Shown here: piece by piece, positions 6,420 to 13,842 of the stretch
Layout: each line of letters begins with the position of its first letter
How positions within the stretch are numbered: the stretch's first letter is position 1
Assembly: GCA_964538565.1 (NCBI GenBank)
Contig: CAZIGW010000295.1
Coordinates: forward strand, 1-16,006
Source: CAYVBN01 sp964538565
GTDB taxonomy: Bacteria; Pseudomonadota; Alphaproteobacteria; Rhizobiales; Xanthobacteraceae
DNA: 16,006 nt
Reading direction: 5' to 3'
Translations under genes and position numbers: made by a program
The notes under the pieces: generated by a model
Seen by the model: the letters and a program-made list of their open reading frames with translations, nothing else
What the model was told of the DNA's origin: nothing
The model's database searches: none

Positions 6420-9047
6420 TCACTCCCAGAACGTGCTCCAGGCCGAGCCGTCGTTGCCCGTGAGGAACAGGTCGATGTGATCCGCGCGCGGCAGCAGCGC
6501 CGTGACGTTTTTCCCGGGCGGGAACGTGATGTCCGGATCGATCGCGAACCAGCGCTGCCATCCGGGCTGCGGCTCCCACCAGGTCGAGCGCACGACGCCG
6601 TCGGCGCCGGTGGCGAACAGGTCGATGTGGTCCTTGCGCGGCACGAGCGCGGCGACCGTCGCGCCGGCCGCGAGCCTCGTCTCCGGATGAATCGCGAACC
6701 ACGGCTGCCATCCGGGCTGCGGCTCCCACCAGGTGGACCACACGCTGCCGTCGGCCGCGGTGGCGAACAGGTCGATGTGGTCCTTGCGCGGCACCAGCGC
6801 CGTGACCGTCGCGCCGGGCGCGAGCTTCGTCTCCGCATTGATCGGGAACCAGCGCTGCCAGCCCGGCTGCGCCTCCCACCAGGTCGACAGCACCGTGCCG
6901 TCGGCCGCGGTCGCGAACAGGTCGATGTGGTTCGGCCGCGGCACCAGCGCCGTGACCGTCGCGCCCGATGCGATCTTCGTTTCCGCATGGATCGGGAACC
7001 AGCCCTGCCAGCCGGGACCGGGCTCCCACCAGGTCGACCACACCGTCCCGTCGGCCGCGGCCGCGAACAGGTCGATGTGGTCTTTTCTCGGCGTCAGCGG
7101 CGTGACGGTGGCGCCGGGACGCAGCTTCGTCTCCGGATGGATCGGGAACCAGCGCTGCCAGTTCGGCTGTGGCTCCCACCACGTGCTCCACACCGATCCG
7201 TCCGGCGCCGTCGCGAACAGGTCGATGTGGTCCTTGCGCGGCACCAGCGCGCTGACGGAGCCGCCGACCTGCAGCGGCGCGCCGGGGCTGACCGGGAACC
7301 ACAGCCGCCAGAACGGAAACGCCGGCAGGCTCTCGTAGAGATCGACGCGGGCGACGTTGAGGTTGTCGTTGCCCGATCCCTTCCAGCCGTAGAACAGTTG
7401 ATCGGCGTGCTCGCACAGCGCGGGCCCGAGATCGCTGGTGTCGCCGAAGATGCGCTTCTCGCCGAACGAGCGGCCCCTGTCGTAGGAAATGTTGAGATTG
7501 AGATTGAAATTTCCCGAACCTTTCCACGCCAGGAACAGCCGCTCGCGGTGGGAGGCGAGGGCCAGCGCGTCGGTGCTCGTCTCGGGGAGAATCACCTTGT
7601 CGACGAGCCCGCCGATGGCGAACGGAACGGTCGGGTCGGTGCCGAGGAGGACGCGCGCGACGTTCAGATTCTCGTTGCCCGAGCCGCGCCATCCGAGGAA
7701 CAGGTGTCCGGCGTGCGAGGCCAGCGCCGGCGCCAGGTCGGTGGTGTCGCCGAAGATCATCTTGCCCGTGAACGTGCGGCCGCCGTCCTCCGAGAACATC
7801 AGATTGAGGTTCTCGTTGCCGGAGCCTTTCCACGCGAGATAGAGCCGGCCCTCGTGCGAGGCGAGCGCGGGCGACGTGCTGCTGGTGTCGCCAAGGATGA
7901 CCTTGCCGGACAGCCCTTCGATGCCGAACCCGCCGGCCGTGCTGGCGAACAGGTCGACGCGGGCGACGTTGAGATTGTCGTTGCCCGATCCCTTCCAGCC
8001 GAGCAGCAGAACGCCGTTGTGCGAAACGAGCGCCGGGGCGCAGTCGCTCGTGTCGCCGAACGTGCGCTTGCCGCTGAAGGTGTGCCCGTTGTCTTCCGAG
8101 AACATCAGGTTGAGGTTGTCGTTGCCCGAACCCTTCCAGGCGATGAACAGCCGGCCGTCGTGCGAGGCGAGCGCGGGCGCGCAGTCGCTCGTGTCGCCGA
8201 GGATCGCCTTGTCGACCAGGCCGCGAATGTCGGTCTCGGGCGCGACACAGGTCCGGTCGAGTTGCGACCAGTACTTCTGCACGAGCAGTCCGTTGAGCCG
8301 CGTGTCCACGCTCTGGCAGCCACAGCCGCTGTCGCCGATCTCGTTCCAGCTGTTGTTGTTGCGCGGCACGATCTGGAAGGCCGTGCCTTGCGGGTCCGAG
8401 CAGGCCTCGACGATCTCGTGTGAGGCAACCTCGCTGACGGAATCCAATGTGCCCTTGTTGGTCACCCAGGCGCACAGGACGGTCTCTTCGTCCTCGGAAA
8501 TGGTCGGGTCGACGTATGCGGCGGCGAAGTGCTCGCCGATGACGGAATTGTTCGTGAAGCTCACGTCCTTGGGCATGAACACGATGTAGAGGAACTGGCT
8601 ATCGCGTCGGGGCTTGGGCACCGCGCCGCTGTCGAACAGTCCCCGCAGCAGGTCGGTGACGTCGGAGTTCTGAAACGGGTTGGGAGGGTCCGACGTGGCG
8701 ACGAGCGTGCGCCCGACCACCAGCCCGCGGCGGATGCCGCGGTACTGCGCCAGCGCCGACATATAGGGCCCGCCGACCTCGCCCCAGATCGCGTTGGTGA
8801 CGGCGTCGATCGACGGGTTCGGATTGCGCGTCCAGGCGGAGCCCCAGAAGACCAAGTGCGCATGGACCGAGGCGATGACCGGCCCGCCGCCGTCGTCGAT
8901 CGTCGCCGCCGCGCCTCCTGGCAGCGGCCGGTCGAGCGGCCGCACGATGCCGGAGCCGAGCGCGAGGCGGATCTGTGAACGTCCCGGCCTGCGGTCCTCC
9001 ACCGGATTGTCGATGAGTCGGGTGACAAGCGTTTCGGTCTTTGGCAT
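6420..9047 (-). CDS. Three-part protein: EXORDIUM-like putative metallopeptidase, Asp-box repeats, lectin-like beta-propeller
   Basis: This 875-residue protein has no named homologue that I recognise. Residues 1-265 resemble EXORDIUM/PHI-1-like proteins: HLVFWGSAWTRNP, then SHEIVEACSDP (His210, Glu211, Glu214, Asp218-Pro219) and WNEIGDSGC (Glu236, Asp239). In related proteins SHELxEAxTDP...EIGD is taken as a metal site, so peptidase activity is only an inference. Residues 274-576 hold six WKGSGNxNLN-type units (one reads WRGSGN) in three pairs. The first unit of each pair carries an Asp-box (SEDNGHTF, SEDGGRTF, SYDRGRSF), as in sialidase-like propellers. Residues 577-875 hold 50-residue repeats around DHIDLFATAADGxVWSTWWEPQPGWQRWF, like PLL-type propeller lectins. 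There is no signal peptide or TM segment. The ATG at 9047 is chosen for the GGGAGGGAGA ribosome site upstream. A weak TACAAT element lies at 9209-9204. The SDR gene lies 199 bases upstream on the same strand. Confidence 0.88.
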   Translation of the reverse strand: MPKTETLVTRLIDNPVEDRRPGRSQIRLALGSGIVRPLDRPLPGGAAATIDDGGGPVIASVHAHLVFWGSAWTRNPNPSIDAVTNAIWGEVGGPYMSALAQYRGIRRGLVVGRTLVATSDPPNPFQNSDVTDLLRGLFDSGAVPKPRRDSQFLYIVFMPKDVSFTNNSVIGEHFAAAYVDPTISEDEETVLCAWVTNKGTLDSVSEVASHEIVEACSDPQGTAFQIVPRNNNSWNEIGDSGCGCQSVDTRLNGLLVQKYWSQLDRTCVAPETDIRGLVDKAILGDTSDCAPALASHDGRLFIAWKGSGNDNLNLMFSEDNGHTFSGKRTFGDTSDCAPALVSHNGVLLLGWKGSGNDNLNVARVDLFASTAGGFGIEGLSGKVILGDTSSTSPALASHEGRLYLAWKGSGNENLNLMFSEDGGRTFTGKMIFGDTTDLAPALASHAGHLFLGWRGSGNENLNVARVLLGTDPTVPFAIGGLVDKVILPETSTDALALASHRERLFLAWKGSGNFNLNLNISYDRGRSFGEKRIFGDTSDLGPALCEHADQLFYGWKGSGNDNLNVARVDLYESLPAFPFWRLWFPVSPGAPLQVGGSVSALVPRKDHIDLFATAPDGSVWSTWWEPQPNWQRWFPIHPETKLRPGATVTPLTPRKDHIDLFAAAADGTVWSTWWEPGPGWQGWFPIHAETKIASGATVTALVPRPNHIDLFATAADGTVLSTWWEAQPGWQRWFPINAETKLAPGATVTALVPRKDHIDLFATAADGSVWSTWWEPQPGWQPWFAIHPETRLAAGATVAALVPRKDHIDLFATGADGVVRSTWWEPQPGWQRWFAIDPDITFPPGKNVTALLPRADHIDLFLTGNDGSAWSTFWE
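6423..7319 (-). repeat. 150-bp coding repeats (C-terminal propeller)
   Basis: On the plus strand the string CAGGTCGATGTG recurs near 6469, 6619, 6769, 6919, 7069 and 7219, an exact 150-base period. Each period encodes 50 residues. There are five full units between partial units at both ends: FPFWRLWFPVSP at the start (from residue 577) and ALLPRADHIDLF...STFWE at the C-terminus. This is a protein repeat inside one reading frame, not a CRISPR array. Confidence 0.9.
7320..8228 (-). repeat. Six WKGSGN-type coding repeats in three pairs
   Basis: This segment encodes residues 274-576 of the large protein. The WKGSGNxNLN core occurs six times (once as WRGSGN). It alternates between a form followed by an Asp-box (LNLMFSEDNGHTF and relatives, or LNLNISYDRGRSF) and a form followed by VARVDL or VARVLL. 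GDTS or ETS precedes each unit. The alternation means the duplicated unit was a pair of about 100 residues. Confidence 0.88.
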
Positions 9048-9246
9048 CTGACGTCTCCCTCCCGGAAAAGAAACGCGAGCCGACGATCTTGCTCCGCACA
9101 GGCGCAAGCGCAAACCCGCGGATCAGAAATTGTCTGATGCGACGGATGCTAGGCGCGCAGGGGACGCAGGGTCGTCATTCCTTCGGATGAGATCCGCGGT
9201 GCCATTGTAAGTTTTGGAGCAAATATCGGTCGATCGGCCGCGGAGG

Positions 9247-9969
9247 CTAGGCTCGCAGGCGAAATCCGGAATCGAAGCCGAGTTCGCGCTGCGCCTTGGC
9301 GGTCGAAAGGTATGCAGAGGGTTCGGCGATGTTGTAGATGCCGCCGCCGGCCTTCGTCATGGCCAGCACGGCGGCCGCGGCCGCGGCATCGACGTGGACC
9401 GCCGGAGCATCCGCGGTGTCCGCGCCCGTATTCGGCCCGTAGAGATGTCCGTAACGCAGGACGACGCCCTCGATCGGCGGTGACGAAAGCGTCATCCGCT
9501 CGAGCGCGATCACGCCGGCGAGACTCACCGCGCGTCCCCCCTGCGCCCCGAGGTCGAGCGGATCGTCTTCGTCGTGCGGTTGAGGCCCCGGCGCGTACAT
9601 CCAGGCGATGCTCTGGGCGATGAGGCGGCGCGCGCCGGTCTCGCGCATGGCGTCGACGAGGTTCTTCGTTCCCTCGATGCGCACGCGGGCGTTCTTCTGC
9701 GTCGCCTCCGCCATGCGGCTGGGGTCGAGGCCGGGGGGAAGATCGGTCAGCTGATGCATCACCACGTCCGGCCGGGCGGCGGACAGCGCGCGCGACAGCG
9801 CGGCCGAATCATAGACGTCGACGATCGCCGGCTCGATGCCGGCCGCCCGCAGCGCTTCGGCCTTGGCAGCCGAGCGGGTGGTGCCGACCACGTGATGTCC
9901 GGCGTCAAGCAGCAGCCGCGCGAGCCGTCCGCCGATGGCACCCGATGCTCCTGCCAGAAAAATTCTCAT
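9247..9969 (-). CDS. NAD(P)-binding SDR / NAD-dependent epimerase-dehydratase family protein
   Basis: This 240-residue protein has a Rossmann fold start, MRIFLAGASGAIGGRLARLL, with the glycine motif GASGAIGG at residues 7-14. TTR at 30-32 after the second strand is a pattern that often favours NADP. RYGHLYGPN (172-180), VHVDAAAAA and IYNIAEP follow as in extended SDR (epimerase) proteins. The YxxxK catalytic pair is not evident: the region holds SLAGVIALERMTL in its place, so it may be an atypical SDR that binds a nucleotide without classical chemistry. It is shorter than full epimerases (about 310) and lacks much of the substrate domain. The start at 9969 has a GGAG-type ribosome site, and the N-terminus matches the family there. 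The gene is divergent from the crystallin-like gene with 257 bases between starts. The substrate is unknown. Confidence 0.88.
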   Translation of the reverse strand: MRIFLAGASGAIGGRLARLLLDAGHHVVGTTRSAAKAEALRAAGIEPAIVDVYDSAALSRALSAARPDVVMHQLTDLPPGLDPSRMAEATQKNARVRIEGTKNLVDAMRETGARRLIAQSIAWMYAPGPQPHDEDDPLDLGAQGGRAVSLAGVIALERMTLSSPPIEGVVLRYGHLYGPNTGADTADAPAVHVDAAAAAAVLAMTKAGGGIYNIAEPSAYLSTAKAQRELGFDSGFRLRA

Positions 9970-10169
9970 GTCGTCACTCCGTCGTCGGCGCACGCTCGGC
10001 GCCCCCGCTTGCATCGAGACCCTCGCCGGATGGGCTGCTCTCGCCGCAGGACCGAACGCAAGAATGGGATCAGCGGTGTCGCATCACGAAACTCAATGTC
10101 GGATCAGCGTTCAGCGTACCGCAAACGGGGGACGCGGGGAGGGAGGCTCAGCATCCATGATCGAGTGAC

Positions 10170-10196
10170 CGCGAGCATTTGGCAATGGCGCTCGCG
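10170..10196 (+). other. Leader hairpin before the crystallin-like gene
   Basis: CGCGAGC (10170-10176) and GCTCGCG (10190-10196) form a perfect 7-bp stem with a 13-base loop. It ends 17 bases before the AAGGAG ribosome site. If transcription starts upstream it would fold in the mRNA leader. No clear promoter was identified in 9970-10226. Confidence 0.35.
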
Positions 10197-10226
10197 ATTT
10201 CCCAGGCGCTCAAAAGGAGAAGAACG

Positions 10227-11864
10227 ATGCGCAGTCCTTCACCATCTCGCAATCGGCTGGCCCCAGGCATCCCCCGTCTGCGGCGTCTCGCGTCGCACTT
10301 CTCAAGGGTGCGCGCCCGCGCCGCGCGAACGCTCGCGCCCCTTGCGTTTGCTCCCCTCGCGTTTGTCCTGGCGCTGCTGTTCAGCCCGACGGCGCACGCG
10401 GCCTGCGAGCCCGGCGCCGGCCAGGTGTCCTTCTACAAGGACGCCGGTTTCAAGGGATCATGCGTGGTGAAGGGCATCGGTGACTACGCAAGCTCGGGAG
10501 CCATTGGCCTGCCGAACGACTCGATCTCCTCCGTGCGCGTCGGGGCCAATGCCCAGGTCGTCGTCTGCAAGGACAACGACTTCAAGGGCGACTGCATCCT
10601 GCTCAAGTCCGACGTCAGCTTTCTCAACAACAACCGTGTCGGCAATGATCAGGTGTCCTCGGTCAAAGTCCAGCCGCTCGGTTTCAACCAGTGCGTTCCG
10701 GGAGCAAGTCAGGTGTCGTTCTTCACCAATGCGGACTTTCTCGGCGATTGCGTCGTCAAGAACGTCGGCGACTATGCCAGCTCTGGCGCGATCGGCCTTC
10801 CGAACGATTCGATTTCGTCGGTCAGGGTCGGCGCCAATGCCCAGACGGTCGTGTGCAAGGACAACAACTTCCAGGGCGATTGCATTCTGCTGACGGGAGA
10901 CGTCGGCTTCCTCAACAACGACCGGGTGGGGAACGACCAGGTCTCCTCGGCCAAGGTCCAGGCGCGCGGCTTCAGCGCCTGCCAGCCGGGATCGAACCAG
11001 GCGTCGTTCTTCACAAATGCCGATTTCCTCGGCGATTGCGTCGTCAGAAATTTCGGCAGTTACGCCAGTTCCGGCGCCATCGGTCTGCCGAACGATTCGA
11101 TCTCCTCGCTGCGGGTCGGCCCCAATACGCAGGTGGTCGTCTGCAAGGACAACGACTTCAAGGGGGACTGCATCAGACTGACTTCGGACGTCCGCTTCCT
11201 CAACACGAGCCGGGTCGGGAACGATCAGGTCTCCTCCGCGAAGGTCCAGCCGGCCGGCGCGGCCGAGTGCGAACCCGGCCCGGGTCAGGCCTCCTTCTTC
11301 ATGCACGCCGACTTCCTCGCGCCGTGCGTCGTCAAGGTGATCGGCGACTATCCCAACGCCGCGGCGATCGGGCTCGACGACAAACAGATCTCCGGCATCA
11401 AGCTCGGAGCTGGCACGCTGGTGTGCGCCTATGACCAGAACGACTTCGGGGGGCCGGTCACGACCTACACGAGCAGCTCGTCCTATCTTGGCTCCAACAA
11501 CGACCAGATCAGTTCCGCGCGCGTGCAGGCGGCCGGCACGGGATGCAGCGAGGTGATCCTGCCGTTCGTCTCGGCCGGCATCGAGCCGTTCCCGGACGGC
11601 AGCGGCTTCAAGCTGCTGCGCATCATCGGAAGCAAGTTCCAGCCAGGAGAGATCGTGAAGCTGCAGATCACCGTCAAGGTCGGCGACCGCAACCCGGGCG
11701 TGGTGCTGCAGACGACGCCATCCGACTCGCTCGGCGGCATTGATTACAAGTACACGGGCTCCGGCGGCGGCGTCTGCAGCCCGGGTCAGACCGTCTCGTT
11801 CCAGGTGCAGGGCTTCGGGCAGACGAGCAGCAGGATGTCGAACATCGCTCTCGCCGGCTGCTGA
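10227..11864 (+). CDS. Secreted protein with four tandem beta-gamma-crystallin domains
   Basis: This 545-residue protein has a signal peptide with an unusually long Arg-rich lead (residues 1-36), a hydrophobic core LAPLAFAPLAFVLALLF, and a likely cut after AHA (residue 58). Four units of 92-96 residues start at Cys60, Cys156, Cys252 and Cys348. Each holds two Greek-key motifs (for example VSFFTNADFLGDCVVKNVG and VVCKDNDFKGDCILL) ending in the calcium signature N/D-N/D-x-x-S/T-S. NDSISS and NDQVSS occur in units 1-3 and NDQISS in unit 4, seven good sites in all; the first site of unit 4 (DDKQISG) is degenerate. Paired cysteines recur in every unit. Residues 440-545 form a separate Gly/Ser-rich beta domain I cannot name. 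The ATG at 10227 follows AAGGAGAAGA closely; a longer frame from 10179 lacks such a site. An extracellular or periplasmic calcium-binding role is inference. Confidence 0.9.
   Translation: MRSPSPSRNRLAPGIPRLRRLASHFSRVRARAARTLAPLAFAPLAFVLALLFSPTAHAACEPGAGQVSFYKDAGFKGSCVVKGIGDYASSGAIGLPNDSISSVRVGANAQVVVCKDNDFKGDCILLKSDVSFLNNNRVGNDQVSSVKVQPLGFNQCVPGASQVSFFTNADFLGDCVVKNVGDYASSGAIGLPNDSISSVRVGANAQTVVCKDNNFQGDCILLTGDVGFLNNDRVGNDQVSSAKVQARGFSACQPGSNQASFFTNADFLGDCVVRNFGSYASSGAIGLPNDSISSLRVGPNTQVVVCKDNDFKGDCIRLTSDVRFLNTSRVGNDQVSSAKVQPAGAAECEPGPGQASFFMHADFLAPCVVKVIGDYPNAAAIGLDDKQISGIKLGAGTLVCAYDQNDFGGPVTTYTSSSSYLGSNNDQISSARVQAAGTGCSEVILPFVSAGIEPFPDGSGFKLLRIIGSKFQPGEIVKLQITVKVGDRNPGVVLQTTPSDSLGGIDYKYTGSGGGVCSPGQTVSFQVQGFGQTSSRMSNIALAGC
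10404..11543 (+). repeat. 288-bp coding repeats encoding crystallin units
   Basis: Units begin at 10404, 10692, 10980 and 11268; the first three are exactly 288 bases and the last is 276. Within them ASSGAIGLPNDSISS is identical in units 1-3 (10488-10532, 10776-10820, 11064-11108). Yet 10 of its 15 codons differ synonymously between units 1 and 2. The fourth unit has diverged most. Confidence 0.92.
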
Positions 11865-11879
11865 GCCGAGACGGCGAGC

Positions 11880-11913
11880 GCCTGCCCCGCCGGTCCGGCA
11901 CCGCGGGGCGGGC
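11880..11913. terminator. GC-rich hairpin between convergent genes
   Basis: GCCTGCCCCGC (11880-11890) pairs with GCGGGGCGGGC (11903-11913), 11 bp with a single G-T pair. It lies 16 bases after the stop of the crystallin-like gene and 21 bases from the stop of the convergent minus-strand gene. No T-run follows on either strand, but the position suggests a shared bidirectional terminator. Confidence 0.6.
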
Positions 11914-11933
11914 GGCGCAGAGGCCGCCGATGG

Positions 11934-12509
11934 TTATTGCACCGACGACTGCTGCCCGGCCGGCGCGAGCTTGCGCGGAGCCGCGCGCGCCGGCCGGGCC
12001 GGCGTCGGAGCCGAGGTCTTCTCTCTGATGTCCTGGCCGACGGACTGGAGGGCGGTCAGTTCCTGGGCGATCTGCTGCTGTTTGGCGGCAAGCTGCGTCT
12101 GGTCGACGACAAGCTGTTCGACGATGCGCCGCACGGCGGCGAGATCGCGCGCCATCGGATCAAGCTGCTGGGTCAGTTCGGGAGATGTCGAGTCGGCGGC
12201 CGGGGCCTGGTTGGTCGCGGCGGGCAGCAGCCAGACCAGCGAGGGCGCCCAGGTGCGCACGAATTCCGTGGCTTCCTCGCCGTGCGACTGCCAGGCCAGC
12301 GTGCCGCCGACGCCGATCAGAACCGCGACGACGAAGCGAACGAGGCCGCGGAAAAATCGTCGTCCGAGCGACGGCTGGCTGTTTGCGGCGCGCTCGCCGC
12401 GCAGGCCTGCGGCGCGGGAGCCGAACCCCGCCGAGCGGGGAGATGCATACGTCGGAGAGTCCGACAGCCGGGGCCCGGAATAGTGGGCTTGCGAGGAAAA
12501 CGTTGCCAT
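11934..12509 (-). CDS. One-TM coiled-coil protein of unknown function
   Basis: This 191-residue protein has a polar, Ser/Arg-rich N-terminus (1-50), one hydrophobic segment at about 57-73 (LVRFVVAVLIGVGGTLAW), then EEATEFVRTWAPSLVWLLP. A heptad-like helix follows at about 118-165 (MARDLAAVRRIVEQLVVDQ, QLAAKQQQIAQELTALQ). The tail is Pro/Ala-rich and ends in GQQSSVQ. I recall similar conserved hypothetical proteins in Bradyrhizobium relatives but no assigned role. It is probably an inner-membrane protein whose C-terminal coiled coil mediates oligomerisation, which is inference. The ATG at 12509 is preferred because GGAG lies 9 bases before it; the open frame runs on to 12665 without similar support. 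It is convergent with the crystallin-like gene. Confidence 0.78.
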   Translation of the reverse strand: MATFSSQAHYSGPRLSDSPTYASPRSAGFGSRAAGLRGERAANSQPSLGRRFFRGLVRFVVAVLIGVGGTLAWQSHGEEATEFVRTWAPSLVWLLPAATNQAPAADSTSPELTQQLDPMARDLAAVRRIVEQLVVDQTQLAAKQQQIAQELTALQSVGQDIREKTSAPTPARPARAAPRKLAPAGQQSSVQ

Positions 12510-13006
12510 CTCGGCGAGCTCCAAAGTCAACGTCAGCGGCAGCCGGCCTCCACGGCTGAAGGAGGCGCAAGAGGCCACTTCGACGTGACGGAACGAAGGC
12601 GGGAGGGCAGCATTTCCGGGGCGACGGCGGATCCAGTTGTCGCGCATGAGGCGCCGCGACGCCACGACGCGAGAGGGCAGGGCGCGCCGCGCGGCCGCGG
12701 TCGTGGCTTGTCAAAGCACCGCAACGGTCGCGTTCAAAATATTGAATCGGTGTCGGAAGTCGCTTCAGCGGAAGGCGCGGCCGCGTCGGTCCGACCGGCA
12801 CGTCTGTCTGGTCTGCCGCGCGCATCCTCGCGCTTCGCGCGACCGGCGGCTCGCAGATCACATTCCGTCGATGCCATGGCCTCCAGCGCGCGCGTGGCGC
12901 ATCCGCCAATCTATTCGAGCGGGGCACGCACCCGCTCCCGACACGGTTTGCGATGTGGCCACACACGATCGGCGCCGTTCGACCGGCTCGGTCGTGCTGC
13001 AACCGG
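12510..13006. other. 497-base stretch without a recognised gene
   Basis: Open frames here are GC-driven and show no convincing ribosome site or domain. A short AT-rich island (TTCAAAATATTGAA) lies at 12733-12746, which could be part of a promoter for the minus-strand gene below it. TTGACA occurs on the minus strand at 12716-12711, but no -10 box follows at normal spacing. I see no repeat or RNA gene. Confidence 0.5.
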
Positions 13007-13465
13007 TCATCGCTCGCGGGCGCTGACGGGCTTCCTTTGACACGCAGTGCGCGCGTCGGACGCGAGAGGCGTGGCCGGCGGCGCCTCGTCGAGCGCGATC
13101 AAAGCATCGGCGGCGGCCCCGTTGGCAGCTTCGCCGAGCTTGTCGGGATGGCGGTCGACGAACTCGACGAACGACTTCGCCAGAACCTCGGGCTTGAGCC
13201 GGCTGACGATGCAGAGCGCGTCCGGAGCGCCTTCGCTCTGCACGGCGACCGCTGCGCCGGTCGCGCTGCGCCGGACAACCATTCCGGCATGAAGAATCTG
13301 CAGGACGCCGCTGAGATATCCGGTGCAGTAGAAATATTCGGGGTCCGGCCAGCGATGGCGGCAATCCTCCACGAGGCCGGCGGTCGAAAGCAGGGCCTGC
13401 GCTCGAACGCTTCCGTGCGAGGCCATGATGACGATGATCGCCCCGAGCAATGCTGCGCGGATCAT
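13007..13465 (-). CDS. Secreted Rap1a/Tai-like small protein
   Basis: This 152-residue protein has a signal peptide (MIRAALLGAIIVIMASHGSVRAQ, likely cut after RAQ at residue 23) and four cysteines (35, 47, 85, 142), enough for two disulfides. The pattern C35...YFYCTGYLSGV (47-54), then ALCIVSRLKPEVLAKSFVEF and VDRHPDKLGEAANGAAADAL, matches my memory of the Rap1a/Tai domain. That domain was first described in type VI secretion immunity proteins but is also common in proteins of unknown role. No effector, Tss or VgrG gene is near, so immunity is not claimed. The start at 13465 is supported by AAGGAG 8 bases upstream and by the signal peptide. The C-terminal 20 residues after the last helix are Pro/Arg-rich and poorly conserved in type. 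Confidence 0.75.
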   Translation of the reverse strand: MIRAALLGAIIVIMASHGSVRAQALLSTAGLVEDCRHRWPDPEYFYCTGYLSGVLQILHAGMVVRRSATGAAVAVQSEGAPDALCIVSRLKPEVLAKSFVEFVDRHPDKLGEAANGAAADALIALDEAPPATPLASDARTACQRKPVSARER

Positions 13466-13842
13466 ACCGGATGCTCCTTCCGCCAGTTCGCCGTCACCGG
13501 CCCACCGATCTTACGCCGGAAACCGGCTTCGTGCCGACGCGCGCTTGCCGCACGACGAAACCGCGCGCGCTGTGCGAGCCGCGCGAAGTGGAACGGGAGG
13601 TTCGCCGCCCGCGTTTGATCTGGCGACGGCATCGCCACCAAGTGAAAGCGTCAATGGACGCCTCTGGCAAGCGGTATTGCGATCCTCCGCAAGTGCTGCC
13701 CGCGTGGCTCCGTCTTGCACCGCTTGCGCCCGAACGCAAATGGGGCGGGTCGCGGACCTGCGGCAAACCGCGCAGCCGGCGCGAGGGGGTCGCTCAGCGG
13801 TCACGAGATCCGACGAGCCGTCGGCCCTGACAGGAGCTCGTC
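13466..13842. other. 377-base divergent spacer without a gene
   Basis: This spacer lies between a minus-strand start (13465) and a plus-strand start (13843), so both promoters should be here; I could not identify either. It holds a small hairpin TGGCGA/TCGCCA (13621-13626 and 13632-13637). GGAAACCGGCTT at 13518-13529 recurs exactly at 15499-15510. Open frames crossing it lack ribosome sites and recognisable domains. Confidence 0.5.

Noticed and set aside
6423..7319. CRISPR-like regular spacing of a short string every 150 bases
   Set aside because: The whole interval is one open frame with matching amino-acid repeats, and the 'spacers' are also similar to each other. It is a protein repeat.
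6477..8423. 648-residue open frame on the plus strand
   Set aside because: It lies wholly antisense to the 875-residue gene, is low-complexity Arg/Ala/Val, has no domain, and mirrors the 150-bp repeat. It is a GC-driven shadow.
6409..8475. 688-residue open frame on the minus strand in another frame
   Set aside because: Arg-rich shadow of the same gene; the real frame has clear domains, repeats and a ribosome site.
9204..9209. TACAAT (minus strand) as the -10 box for the 875-residue protein gene
   Set aside because: Good hexamer but no recognisable -35 at 16-18 bases, so not listed as a promoter.
13007..13465. Type VI effector-immunity module
   Set aside because: No effector, VgrG, Hcp or Tss gene nearby; the call is left at the domain level.
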